DNA of 57,283 nt from Rhodospirillales bacterium. GTDB taxonomy: Bacteria > Pseudomonadota > Alphaproteobacteria > Acetobacterales > Acetobacteraceae. Position 1 is the stretch's first letter. The number at the start of each line of letters is the position of its first letter. The stretch lies in assembly GCA_025359905.1 (NCBI GenBank), contig JANYDF010000014.1:1-57283 (forward strand), given 5' to 3'. Shown piece after piece: positions 26,227 through 34,433 of the stretch. Under the pieces are notes generated by a model. The model saw only the letters and a program-made list of their open reading frames with translations, did no database searches and was not told the origin of the DNA. The translations under genes and the position numbers were made by a program.

Positions 26227-28050
26227 GTGACGTTCCTTCTCCTCCAGGCTTTGACCGGCCTTGCCAGCGCGGCCACCTTGTTCCTGGTCGCCGCTGGCCT
26301 GACGGTGATTTTTGGCGTCACCCGCGTGGTGAACTTCTCGCACGGCAGTCTTTATATGCTGGGCGCTTATATCGGCTGGACCGTGCTGGGCCATCTGCCG
26401 CGCACGCCGTGGGGTTTCGCGCTCGGCGTCGCGGCCACCGCCGTGGCGCTGGCGGTGCTGGGTAGCCTGCTGGAAATGACCCTGCTGCGGCGGCTGTATC
26501 GCGCGCCCGAATTGCTGCAACTGCTGGCCACTTTCGGCGTGGTGCTGATCGTGCAAGATGCAGCGCAGGCCATCTGGGGCACCGAGGATTTGCCGCTGCC
26601 GCGCCCGCCCTGGATGCGCGGCTTCATCGTCATCGGGGCCGAGCGGTTTCCCAGCTACGACTTGTTGCTGATCGCCGCCGGACCCGCCGTGCTGGCCGCC
26701 TTGTGGCTGCTGCTGCACCGCACCCGCTGGGGCACGCTGGTACGCGCGGCCACCCAGGACCGCGCGATGCTGGCCGCCCTCGGCGTCAACCAGCGGCTGC
26801 TGTTCACCTCGGTGTTCGCGCTCGGCGCGGGGCTGGCCGGATTGGGCGGGGCACTCGGGCTGCCGCTTGGCTCGGCGAACTTGCAGCTTGATCTGTCTGT
26901 CATCACCGACGCGTTCGTGGTGGTGGTGGTCGGCGGCCTGGGCAGCGTGCCGGGGGCGTTCCTGGCCAGCGTGCTGATCGGCGTGTTGCAGGCGGCCGGC
27001 GTGGCACTGGTGCCGAAGGCGACACTGGTGATCGTGTTCGTGGTGATGGCGGTCACTTTGGTGCTGCGCCCGCACGGCTTGCTCGGTCGCGGCGGCACGC
27101 TGGCGCGTGAGGCCGAGGCCCCTGCCCTGGTGGTGCCGGCCACACTGGCGGCGCGCTGGCTTGGATTGGCGGCGTTGGCCGTTTTGGCAGCAGCGCCACT
27201 GTTCGCCGGCCCCTTCGCGGTCGCGGTGCTGACCGAGGCGATGATCGCGGTGCTGTTCGCTGCCTCGTTGCATTTCATGATGGGACCCGGCGGCATGGCC
27301 AGTTTCGGCCACGCGGCATGGTTCGGCATCGGTGCGTACGGCGCGGGCTTGGCGGCAACGCTGTTGGCGTGGCCGTTGCCACTGGCGTTGCTGGGCGCGG
27401 TGCTGACGGCGGGCGTGGTGGCGGCGCTGTTCGGCTGGTTCGTGGTGCGGCTGTCCGGCGTGTATCTGGCCATGCTGACCCTGGCGTTCGCGCAAATCGT
27501 TTGGGCGGTGGCGCAGCAATGGACCGATGTGACCGGCGGCGACAACGGCATCCTATCTGTTTGGCCCAGCGGAATGCTGGCCGATCCGCGCGCGTTCTAC
27601 TGGCTGACGCTGGCGCTTTGTACCGGCGGCGCGCTGCTGCTGCGCCGGGTGCTGTTTGCCCCCGCCGGTTACGCGCTGCGCGCCGCCCGCGATTCCGCGC
27701 TACGCGCCGAGGCCATTGGGCTGAACGCCGCGCACCTGCGCCTCGCCGCGTTCGCGCTGGCCGGGGCGGCGGCCGGACTGGCGGGCGGGCTGGACGCGTT
27801 TAGCAAGGGTAGCGTGTTCCCAACCTACGTGTCCATCGGCCGCTCAGTGGATGCGCTGCTGATGGTGCTGCTTGGCGGCGTGCAGACCATGGCCGGGCCG
27901 ATTGTGGGCGCGATGGTCTATACTGGGCTGTACGACCTGCTGCTGCAAACCGTCGCGCTCTGGCGGCTGGTGCTGGGGCTGGCCATCGTGACGTTGGTGC
28001 TGGCATTCCCGCAGGGCATCGCGGGCGCGCTGCGGCGGGGCCAAGCGTGA
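26227..28050 (+). CDS. Fused LivH-LivM branched-chain-type ABC permease
   Basis: One 607-residue polypeptide joins the two permease subunits that are normally separate. Residues 1-290 are LivH-like (LTVIFGVTRVVNFSHGSLYMLGAY cut here at its core, VVVVVGGLGSVPGAF), and about 310-607 are LivM-like (GPGGMASFGHAAWFGIGAYGA, LSGVYLAMLTLAFAQIVWA, VLLGGVQTMAGPIVGA). The start is a GTG at 26227. Each half has the many hydrophobic segments of the family. Together with LivG and LivF it should form an importer for amino acids, amides or urea-like compounds. Fused LivHM occurs in alphaproteobacteria but is less common than the split form. Confidence 0.9.
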   Translation: MTFLLLQALTGLASAATLFLVAAGLTVIFGVTRVVNFSHGSLYMLGAYIGWTVLGHLPRTPWGFALGVAATAVALAVLGSLLEMTLLRRLYRAPELLQLLATFGVVLIVQDAAQAIWGTEDLPLPRPPWMRGFIVIGAERFPSYDLLLIAAGPAVLAALWLLLHRTRWGTLVRAATQDRAMLAALGVNQRLLFTSVFALGAGLAGLGGALGLPLGSANLQLDLSVITDAFVVVVVGGLGSVPGAFLASVLIGVLQAAGVALVPKATLVIVFVVMAVTLVLRPHGLLGRGGTLAREAEAPALVVPATLAARWLGLAALAVLAAAPLFAGPFAVAVLTEAMIAVLFAASLHFMMGPGGMASFGHAAWFGIGAYGAGLAATLLAWPLPLALLGAVLTAGVVAALFGWFVVRLSGVYLAMLTLAFAQIVWAVAQQWTDVTGGDNGILSVWPSGMLADPRAFYWLTLALCTGGALLLRRVLFAPAGYALRAARDSALRAEAIGLNAAHLRLAAFALAGAAAGLAGGLDAFSKGSVFPTYVSIGRSVDALLMVLLGGVQTMAGPIVGAMVYTGLYDLLLQTVALWRLVLGLAIVTLVLAFPQGIAGALRRGQA

Positions 28051-28811
28051 GCGACACCGTCCTCACCGCGCAAGACCTCGCCAAAAGCTTCGGCGGCGTG
28101 CGCGCGGTGCGCGGCGTGTCGTTCGCGGTGGCGGCGGGCGAGATGCTGGCGCTGATCGGCCCGAACGGGGCTGGGAAATCCACCTGTTTCAACATGTTGA
28201 ACGGCCAGTTACGCCCGGACGGCGGGCGGGTGCTGCTGCGCGGCCAGAACATCGCCGGGCTGCCGCCGCGCCGCATCTGCCGCCTCGGCGTTGGCCGCAC
28301 GTTCCAGATCACCGCCACCTTCGCCTCGATGACGGTGCGCGAGAACGTGCAGATGGCGCTGCTGTCGCATCACGGCGAGGCGTGGCGGCTATGGCGGCCC
28401 GCAAGGACGCAGCGCATCGCCGAGGCGCAGGCGCTGCTGGAGCAAACCGGCATGGCGGCCCAGGCCGGGCGCGCGGCTTGCGTGCTGGCTTATGGCGACT
28501 TGAAGCGGCTGGAACTGGCGATGGCGCTGGCGGGCAACCCCAGTTTGCTGCTGATGGACGAACCCACCGCCGGCATGGCACCGGACGGCCGCACCGCGCT
28601 GATGGCGCTGACCCGCCGCCTTGCGGCCGAACGCGGCCTCGCGGTGCTGTTTACCGAGCATGACATGGACATCGTGTTCGGCGTTGCCGACCGCATTCTG
28701 GTACTTGATCGCGGCGAACTGATCGCCCAGGGCAGCCCCGCCGCCATCCGCGCCGATGCGCGGGTGCGCGCGGTGTATCTCGGCTCAGGCGCCACCAGCG
28801 GCGGGCATTGA
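28047..28811 (+). CDS. livG: LivG-type ABC transporter ATP-binding protein
   Basis: The 254-residue ATPase has Walker A GPNGAGKST, the Liv-type signature LAYGDLKRLELAMAL in place of LSGGQ, Walker B LLLMDEPTAGMAP, and switch histidine in LFTEHDMDIVF. The GTG start overlaps the TGA of the fused permease (GTGA). The C-terminus ends in RAVYLGSG, typical of LivG. It energises the importer together with LivF. Confidence 0.92.
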   Translation: MSDTVLTAQDLAKSFGGVRAVRGVSFAVAAGEMLALIGPNGAGKSTCFNMLNGQLRPDGGRVLLRGQNIAGLPPRRICRLGVGRTFQITATFASMTVRENVQMALLSHHGEAWRLWRPARTQRIAEAQALLEQTGMAAQAGRAACVLAYGDLKRLELAMALAGNPSLLLMDEPTAGMAPDGRTALMALTRRLAAERGLAVLFTEHDMDIVFGVADRILVLDRGELIAQGSPAAIRADARVRAVYLGSGATSGGH

Positions 28812-29503
28812 TGCTGAACGTGTCGGAACTGCACAGCTTTTACGGACGCGCGCATGTTTTGCAGGGCGTGTCGTTCCAGGTGGCGCCCGGCGAAGTGCTG
28901 GTGCTGCTCGGCCGCAACGGCGCGGGGAAAAGCACCACGCTGAAATCGCTGATCGGCCTGCTGCGCCCGCGCGCCGGGCGGGTCGAATTCGGCGGCGTCA
29001 ACGTGGCCGGTTGGGAACCGCACCGCATCGCCCGCGCCGGGATGGGTTTCGTGCCGGAGGACCGGCGCATCTTCACCGGCCTGACGGTGGCGGAAAACCT
29101 GGAAACCGGCCGCCAGCCGCCGCGCCCGCCATTGCCCGCCTGGACCCCGGCGCGGCTGTTCGCGCTGTTCCCCAACCTCGGCCAAATGGCCAGCCGTCAA
29201 GGCGGACGCATGAGTGGCGGCGAACAGCAAATGCTGACCATCGCGCGCACGCTGATGGGCAACCCGCGTCTGGTGCTGCTCGACGAACCGAGCGAGGGAT
29301 TGTCGCCGTTGATTGTGGAGCAGATGGCGCATGCAATTCTGGCATTGAAACAGGCTGGGGTGACGATGCTGCTGGCCGAGCAGAACTTGCATTTCGCGGC
29401 CCGGGTGGCGGACCGGGCGGTGGTAATCGAGAGCGGGCGGATCGTTTGGGCGGGGACAATGGCGGGGGCGCTGGCGGATGCGGCTTCGCATTTGCAGGTT
29501 TAG
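28811..29503 (+). CDS. livF: LivF-type ABC transporter ATP-binding protein
   Basis: A 230-residue ATPase with Walker A GRNGAGKSTTL, the signature MSGGEQQMLTIARTL, Walker B LVLLDEPSEGLSP and the LLAEQNLHFAARVADR switch region. The ATG at 28811 shares a base with the LivG stop; a TTG one codon earlier is possible. It ends the operon. No LivJ/LivK periplasmic binding protein is encoded beside it, so the binding protein must be elsewhere or be one of the solute-binding proteins used in trans. Confidence 0.92.
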   Translation: MLNVSELHSFYGRAHVLQGVSFQVAPGEVLVLLGRNGAGKSTTLKSLIGLLRPRAGRVEFGGVNVAGWEPHRIARAGMGFVPEDRRIFTGLTVAENLETGRQPPRPPLPAWTPARLFALFPNLGQMASRQGGRMSGGEQQMLTIARTLMGNPRLVLLDEPSEGLSPLIVEQMAHAILALKQAGVTMLLAEQNLHFAARVADRAVVIESGRIVWAGTMAGALADAASHLQV

Positions 29504-29842
29504 CGAGGGGAAGGGTTATCCCAAATCTCGCTGACCAAAACTCATTGTCGTTGCCGGGCTTGACCCGGCAATCCATGGCGCCGCACAGAGCATCTCGCCT
29601 CTAACACCGAGCGTTGGCATGGATCGCCGGGTCAAGCCCGGCGATGACGAGTCAATGGAACATGAGTTCTCTCCCACGAGATTTGGTATAAACCGTCATG
29701 CCCGGACTTGATCCGGGCATCCATAGTCTCACAAATCATAGAACTGCGGACGGATTTGGATCGCCGGGTCAAGCCCGGCGATGACGAATTATGATTTTTA
29801 TTCCTTATCTTCGCCCATCTGGGTCATCTGGGTCATCTGCGG
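29504..29842. other. Convergent intergenic region filled with palindromic repeats
   Basis: This gap between livF and the convergent acetyltransferase has no gene. It contains four GC-rich imperfect palindromes (29551-29571, 29624-29644, 29698-29720, 29761-29781), each with a GCCGGGNNNNNCCCGGC-like core, two of them inside a MITE-like unit. Such palindromes can stop transcription from both sides. Confidence 0.8.
29521..29686 (+). mobile_element. MITE-like element, copy 1
   Basis: A 166-bp unit bounded by the inverted ends CCAAATCTCG and CGAGATTTGG, with TAT flanks on both sides, contains two palindromes and no gene. It is nearly identical over its first 130 bp to the reverse complement of 55144-55309. 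TA-flanked short inverted ends suggest mobilisation by an IS630/Tc1-type transposase, which is not in the window. Confidence 0.75.
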
Positions 29843-30553
29843 TTAAACACGTCCGTCCCGCAATCCAACCCGAATCTCCGCCATGCCGCGCAACGCCGTC
29901 CCATCCGCCGCAAAATTCGCCGGGTCGAGCCAGCCCAGAATCCCGTCCCGCGCCAAGGCCCATTCCTCGCCGACGATGCTGTACCAAGCCGTGTCGCGCA
30001 GCCTGCCCTTCACCACCATGTGGGCGCGATGCTCGCCCTCGTAGCTGAAGCCCAACCGGTCGGCGGCGCGGCGCGAGGGGGCGTTCAGCGCGTTGCATTT
30101 CCACACCAGCCGCCGGTAGCCCAGATCATCGGCGGCGAGTTTGAGCGGCAGGAACATTGCCTCGGTGGCCGCACGGGTGCGCTGCATGCACGGGGCCAGC
30201 CAGATATTGCCGAGTTCGGCGGCGGCGTTCTTTGCCTCGACGTTCATCAGCGTCAGCCAGCCGGAGACCTGGCCGCTGGCAATCGGGCGCACCGCCCAGG
30301 CGTACGAGTCGTGCACGGCGGCGAAGTCGGCCACGAACGCCGTCATCGCCGCTTCGCTGGCGAACGGGCCGTAGCCGAGATAGGCCCAACTGGCGTCGCC
30401 GCGCGGCGTGCCGGTTTCCGCCGCGCGCCACAGATCGGCGGCGTGGCGGGCGTGCAGCGGTTCCAGTTCCACATAGGTGCCACGCAGCTTGGCGCGCGGC
30501 GGCAGCGGGCGGGCGGCGGTATCGACCGGGGGGCCGATGGGCAGATCGGTCAT
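29843..30553 (-). CDS. GNAT-family acetyltransferase
   Basis: The 236-residue protein resembles RimJ/RimL-type N-acetyltransferases (Acetyltransf_3): GTYVELEPLHARHAADLWRA at the start, ELGNIWLAP, and the region RRLVWKCNALNAPSRRAADRLGF cut here, with NAPSRRAADRLGFSYEG as the conserved end of the acetyl-CoA site. ATG at 30553. The substrate could be an amino group of a small molecule or a protein. It lies five bases after the dehydrogenase gene and is probably co-transcribed with it. Confidence 0.85.
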   Translation of the reverse strand: MTDLPIGPPVDTAARPLPPRAKLRGTYVELEPLHARHAADLWRAAETGTPRGDASWAYLGYGPFASEAAMTAFVADFAAVHDSYAWAVRPIASGQVSGWLTLMNVEAKNAAAELGNIWLAPCMQRTRAATEAMFLPLKLAADDLGYRRLVWKCNALNAPSRRAADRLGFSYEGEHRAHMVVKGRLRDTAWYSIVGEEWALARDGILGWLDPANFAADGTALRGMAEIRVGLRDGRV

Positions 30554-30558
30554 GTGTG

Positions 30559-31464
30559 TCAGCCTTGCGGTGCGGGCGGCGCGCCGAATTGCACGCCGGC
30601 CCAGCCTTCGATGTGTTTGATAACCTCGGCGTAGTCCTTCGGCCCGTCGCCTTGCGAAATGGCGAAGGCGAGGAACTGGCGCACCGCCGGGATCACCGAC
30701 ATCGGCACGCCGAGCGCCTCGGCTTCCGCCAGACCCAGCCGTACGTCTTTGTGCAGCATCTCGGTGGTAAAACGCATCGGGAAGCTGCGATCCAGGATGC
30801 ATTCCTTGATCTTGACTTCGGTGCCGAAGCTGCGGCCGCTGGAGACGTTCAGCACGTCCAGCATGGTTTTCGCGTCCAGCCCGGCCTTGGCGCCGAACAC
30901 CAGCGCCTCGTACGCGGCGATGGTGCTGGTGGCGGTCAGCATGTTGTTGACCAGTTTCATGGTCTGGCCGAGGCCGGATTGCGCGCCGAGGTAGAAATGG
31001 GTTTTGCCGATGATCCGCAGCACCGGATCAGCCTCGGCGTAAGCGGCCTCATCGCCGGAAATCATCATCGACAGCGTGCCCGCCGCCGCACCCGAGGGGC
31101 CGCCGCTGACCGGCGCATCCAGCAGCGTTTTCCCGGCAGCCGCCAGTTTGGCCGCGATGGCGCGCGTGGCGGCGGCCCCGGTGGTGGACAGGTCCACCAC
31201 AATGCGCGCCGCCGTGCCCTCGATTACGCCGCCGGGTCCGGTCAGCACCGCCTCGACCACGGCAGGCGACGGCAGGCTGCACAGCACGAGGTCCGCCCGT
31301 GACGCCAGTTCCGCCGGGGATGCCGCCGCCGTGGCACCCTGCGCGGTCAGCGCCGCGACCGAAGCCGGATTGGTGTCGTAGACCGCCAAGCGCTGCCCGT
31401 GGTCGAGCAAGCGCCGCGCCATGCGTTGGCCCATGGTGCCAAGGCCGATGAAGCCGATTTGCAT
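30559..31464 (-). CDS. Beta-hydroxyacid dehydrogenase, 2-(hydroxymethyl)glutarate dehydrogenase-like
   Basis: A 301-residue enzyme of the 3-hydroxyisobutyrate dehydrogenase family: NAD motif GFIGLGTMGQRMA, the signature DAPVSGGPSGAAAGTLS, and the catalytic lysine in KLVNNMLTA. The family also includes tartronate semialdehyde reductase and the 2-(hydroxymethyl)glutarate dehydrogenase (Hgd) of Eubacterium barkeri, which is likewise 301 residues by memory. The next gene upstream is an enamidase homologue, and in the nicotinate pathway enamidase makes the 2-formylglutarate that Hgd reduces. That pairing is the reason for this specific suggestion; the family call alone is certain. Confidence 0.88.
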   Translation of the reverse strand: MQIGFIGLGTMGQRMARRLLDHGQRLAVYDTNPASVAALTAQGATAAASPAELASRADLVLCSLPSPAVVEAVLTGPGGVIEGTAARIVVDLSTTGAAATRAIAAKLAAAGKTLLDAPVSGGPSGAAAGTLSMMISGDEAAYAEADPVLRIIGKTHFYLGAQSGLGQTMKLVNNMLTATSTIAAYEALVFGAKAGLDAKTMLDVLNVSSGRSFGTEVKIKECILDRSFPMRFTTEMLHKDVRLGLAEAEALGVPMSVIPAVRQFLAFAISQGDGPKDYAEVIKHIEGWAGVQFGAPPAPQG

Positions 31465-31473
31465 GACCTGTCC

Positions 31474-32667
31474 CTAGCCGAGAATTTCCGGCACCCGCTC
31501 GGCGGGCGGGGTGTTGCGGCTGCGGCCGGTGCGGACGATGCCGTCGATGATCACCATGCCGATGCCGGGCAGATCGCCCTGGCGCACACTGTCCAGCAAG
31601 TCCTTGCCGGCGGAATGCTGGGCCCGGTCCATCAGCACGAAATCGGCGGCGCGGCCCGCTTCGATCAGCCCGCCATCGAGCTTGCGCATCCGCGCGGTGT
31701 TGCCGGTGGCGCAGGCGAACACTTCCTCGGCCGGCGCGTCGCCGACCGCCGACAGCAGTGCGATCATGCGCAGAATGCCGAGCGGCTGCACGCCGGACCC
31801 AGCCGGGCTGTCGGTGCCCAGAATGACCCGCTGCATCTGGTTGAGTTCGCGGGCGAAGCGGAACGCGGTCAGCGCCGCCAGTTCGTTGCCGTTATGCACA
31901 ATCTCGATGCCGCGATGGCAGCCTTCGCACAGGCAGCGGATTTGCCGCAGCGGCAGCGCGGTGTGGCCGCCGTTGATATGGCCGATAATGTCGGCATCCG
32001 CCTCCAGCACTGTATCGGCATCGATGTAGCCGGAGCCGGGCACCGACGGGCCGCCGGTGTGGATGGTGCTTTGAATCCCGGCCTTGCGGGCCCAGGCGAC
32101 CATTTCCTTGGCCTCGTAGCCCGCTTTCACGGTGCCCAGCCCGACCTCGCCCAGCAGTGTCACGCCGGCGGCGGCGAGTTCGAAGAAGTCGCTCTCCACC
32201 ATACCCTTCTCGATCACCGGCGCACCGGCCAGCACCTTCACGCCACCGGGACGGAAATTGGTGAAGGCGCGCTGCGCGGTGATGGCCAGCGCCTTGAGGC
32301 CGATAATGTCGCGCGGACGGCCGGGCAGATGCACTTCGCCCGCCGAGACCATGCTGGTGACGCCGCCGTGCAGGAACGCGTCGATCCAGCCGAGTTGGTT
32401 TTGGCGCGGCGTCCAGTCGCCAAATACCGGATGCACGTGGCTGTCGATCAGGCCGGGCGAGACGGCGCAGCCATGCGCGTCGATGCGCACGCGGGCCTGC
32501 GAGGTATCCAGATCGGAAGCCTTGCCGATCCCGGTGATCTTGCCGCCTTCGGCCACGATGGTGTCGGCGTCCAGCAGCGGCGCTTCCAGCGCGCCGGACA
32601 GCAACAGGCCGATATTGGAAATGACCAGCTTGCCCATTTGGGCTTCGGGTCCGGCGGCCAAGGCCAT
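31474..32667 (-). CDS. Enamidase-like amidohydrolase
   Basis: The 397-residue protein is a metal-dependent amidohydrolase: GLIDSHVHPVFGDW carries the HxH pair, with GEVGLGTVK, HTGGPSVPGSG, GHINGGHTALPL and LGTDSPAGSG. Long stretches match my memory of Eubacterium barkeri enamidase, which hydrolyses 6-oxo-1,4,5,6-tetrahydronicotinate to 2-formylglutarate and ammonia, including GGVTSMVSAGEVHLPGRPRD and the ending TGRSRNTPPAERVPEIL. GGGAG precedes the ATG at 32667. It would open a partly reduced nitrogen ring, consistent with the other ring-opening enzymes in the region. Confidence 0.85.
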   Translation of the reverse strand: MALAAGPEAQMGKLVISNIGLLLSGALEAPLLDADTIVAEGGKITGIGKASDLDTSQARVRIDAHGCAVSPGLIDSHVHPVFGDWTPRQNQLGWIDAFLHGGVTSMVSAGEVHLPGRPRDIIGLKALAITAQRAFTNFRPGGVKVLAGAPVIEKGMVESDFFELAAAGVTLLGEVGLGTVKAGYEAKEMVAWARKAGIQSTIHTGGPSVPGSGYIDADTVLEADADIIGHINGGHTALPLRQIRCLCEGCHRGIEIVHNGNELAALTAFRFARELNQMQRVILGTDSPAGSGVQPLGILRMIALLSAVGDAPAEEVFACATGNTARMRKLDGGLIEAGRAADFVLMDRAQHSAGKDLLDSVRQGDLPGIGMVIIDGIVRTGRSRNTPPAERVPEILG

Positions 32668-32749
32668 TGTCGAGTCTCCCACGCACCTTGCGTCTCGCGT
32701 GGGAGTTTAACAGGACATCCAGCCGCGCGAAGCCGCCGCCCGGTCGCAA

Positions 32750-32998
32750 CTACAGGCGTGAGGCATATGCCCGCAGGGCAACATCGGAGTCCCGTCCAAT
32801 TCCCGTCGGGTGCCGCGCCAACCCGATGTCGCGCATCAAGTGATCGCTCTGGTTCGGGAGCGGTTCGCCGCTGTTGCGCGCCTGAAATACCGCCGCCAGT
32901 TTGATGCGCAGACCCTTGATCCGTGCGGGCAGCACATGCGTCCATCGGCTGGACGGGCCGGTGTATTGCGGCTGCGCCAGGAAATTGATTGCCGTCAT
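32750..32998 (-). CDS. DUF1127-like small protein
   Basis: The 82-residue product ends in the arginine/aspartate motif SDHLMRDIGLARHPTG, which matches the DUF1127 C-terminal pattern (L.D..L.DIGL.R). A GGGAGG stands before the ATG at 32998. Small DUF1127 proteins of alphaproteobacteria affect phosphate, carbon or RNA metabolism and often respond to growth phase. It is divergent from the LysR gene at 33095 with a 96-bp gap. Confidence 0.65.
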   Translation of the reverse strand: MTAINFLAQPQYTGPSSRWTHVLPARIKGLRIKLAAVFQARNSGEPLPNQSDHLMRDIGLARHPTGIGRDSDVALRAYASRL

Positions 32999-33061
32999 GA
33001 CAGCGTCCTCCCGTGAATCTCTGGATGGGAAGATGCTGCTAAAGCGCCCGGCAACGGAAAC

Positions 33062-33094
33062 GAGTTGCACTTACACCGGTTATTGGCGCAACTC
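33062..33094. promoter_or_regulatory. Inverted repeat before the fourth LysR gene
   Basis: GAGTTGC at 33062-33068 is repeated inverted as GCAACTC at 33088-33094, directly before the ATG at 33095. It could be an operator for autoregulation in the divergent region, or an RNA stem near the translation start. Confidence 0.4.
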
Positions 33095-34015
33095 ATGACC
33101 ATGACGGCGCTGCCCAGCCTGGATATCGATGTCCTGCGGACCTTCATCCTGATCGCCGAGGATGGGAGTTTCACGCGGGCGGCCGAACAGGTGGGGCGAA
33201 CCCAATCTGCCGTTTCATTGCAAATTCAAAAACTTGAGGCGGTAACGGGGCACCGGCTGTTCACCCGCAGCAAAGGCGGCGTGGTGAAATTGACACCGCA
33301 TGGCCGCGAACTGCTGGAACGGGTTCGCAATCTTGTCGCGCTCAATGACGAGATTGTTGGGACGCTGCGTGCCCTGCCTGCCCACACCGAAGTTCGAATC
33401 GGTGTGCCCGAGGACATTACCGGCCTTAATGTTGCAAGGATGCTGGCGGACTATTCCGCACGGCATCCGGGCATCGCAGTGGAAGTTATCGGTGCGCCTT
33501 CCTGCGCGATGGTCCCGCTGCTGCAAGCAGGCGATCTCGACTTGATGATGTGTGAGGCCGGGATTGAGCCGAGGCGTTGGCCCAGCATTGAACTCTGGCG
33601 GGGCCGGTTGCGCTGGATCGCGCCGCCAAGCCTTGCGGTGCAGCAGGCCGATCCGCTGCCTCTGGTGTTGTCGCCCGGAAACTGCCCATGGCGGTCGGCT
33701 TGGCTGGATGAATGCCAATGGCGAGGCGCCGCCCTACGGGCACTGGAAAAAGCCGGACGGCGCTACTGGGTCGTTGCCACATCGTCCAGCCTCGCGGATC
33801 AATATGCCATCGCTGCGACCCGCAACGCCGTCGCAGTATCCACTCTCCCAGGAATTCCGGACGGGCTTGTCGCCCTGGAAGCGGACGCTGGTTTGCCAGA
33901 TTTGCCTGAGTCCCGGCTGTTGCTGTTAACGGCAAAGGACGCGCGGCAACCAATTTCGACTGCATTGGCAAACCATCTGGTGGCCGCGTTCCGGAACCAG
34001 CCATCCGGCAAATAG
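33095..34015 (+). CDS. LysR-family transcriptional regulator (fourth)
   Basis: A 306-residue LysR regulator. The winged helix is LDIDVLRTFILIAEDGSFTR followed by GRTQSAVSLQIQKLEAVTG, and the effector domain opens at VRIGVPEDITGLNVARML. The ATG at 33095 or the one at 33101 may be used. Target genes are not evident. The neighbours are a divergent DUF1127 gene and a degraded region downstream. Confidence 0.88.
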   Translation: MTMTALPSLDIDVLRTFILIAEDGSFTRAAEQVGRTQSAVSLQIQKLEAVTGHRLFTRSKGGVVKLTPHGRELLERVRNLVALNDEIVGTLRALPAHTEVRIGVPEDITGLNVARMLADYSARHPGIAVEVIGAPSCAMVPLLQAGDLDLMMCEAGIEPRRWPSIELWRGRLRWIAPPSLAVQQADPLPLVLSPGNCPWRSAWLDECQWRGAALRALEKAGRRYWVVATSSSLADQYAIAATRNAVAVSTLPGIPDGLVALEADAGLPDLPESRLLLLTAKDARQPISTALANHLVAAFRNQPSGK

Positions 34016-34104
34016 GGCCGGCGAAAAGGCAGCCGCCGCCGGTGCAGGGAGCCGGGCGCCAACGGGACATGACGGCGCGGCCGGGCCGCGCGGCTGCCGA
34101 AGTA

Positions 34105-34260
34105 GCCGGTGATCGGGCCTTCGTCGTTGATGCCAAGAAGCTGGTTGAACGCCGGAACACCAGGGTTGTCGATGGTATAAAATGTGAAGGTGGTGGCGTG
34201 CGCCGCAGTAACGCTCGCGATGAAGCCGGCAGAGATTGGTAAGGTCGTGATGTATTGCAT
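34105..34260 (-). pseudogene. Truncated exported protein of the HAF/PEP-CTERM-like repeat type
   Basis: On the minus strand from an ATG at 34260 the frame reads a signal peptide (ISAGFIASVTAAHA) and then TFTFYTIDNPGVPAFNQLLG and INDEGPITGYFGS. GINDxGxIxGYY is the characteristic repeat of secreted HAF-type proteins. After GYFGS the sequence loses resemblance and becomes arginine-rich, without recovery in the other frames, so the gene is a 5' remnant. It lies in the accessory patch beside an IS fragment. Confidence 0.6.
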
Positions 34261-34433
34261 CGTCTGATATCCATCCGGTGCCGTGCTGAGGTGTTCAGCG
34301 CTGGGATGGTTATGCGGTGACCTCGGGGCTGGGTTTGTGACCCCGCTCACCGGATCTGCAAAGACTGCCGCCCGCTCGTGGCTGTTACGCTGGCGGCGGC
34401 CCGATCAGCGGGCGCGCCGCCGGCCAGTCACCC
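34261..34433. other. Short unassigned stretch beside the IS fragment
   Basis: Nothing recognisable as a gene. It is GC-rich with small palindromes (GGGCGCGCCG at 34410-34419 region) and lies between the truncated exported protein and the transposase fragment, so it is probably part of the rearranged patch. Confidence 0.4.

Noticed and set aside
29073-29576. A 167-residue frame starting in the repeat before livF on the minus strand
   Set aside because: It is the antisense of livF joined to repeat sequence, with proline-rich text and no motif.
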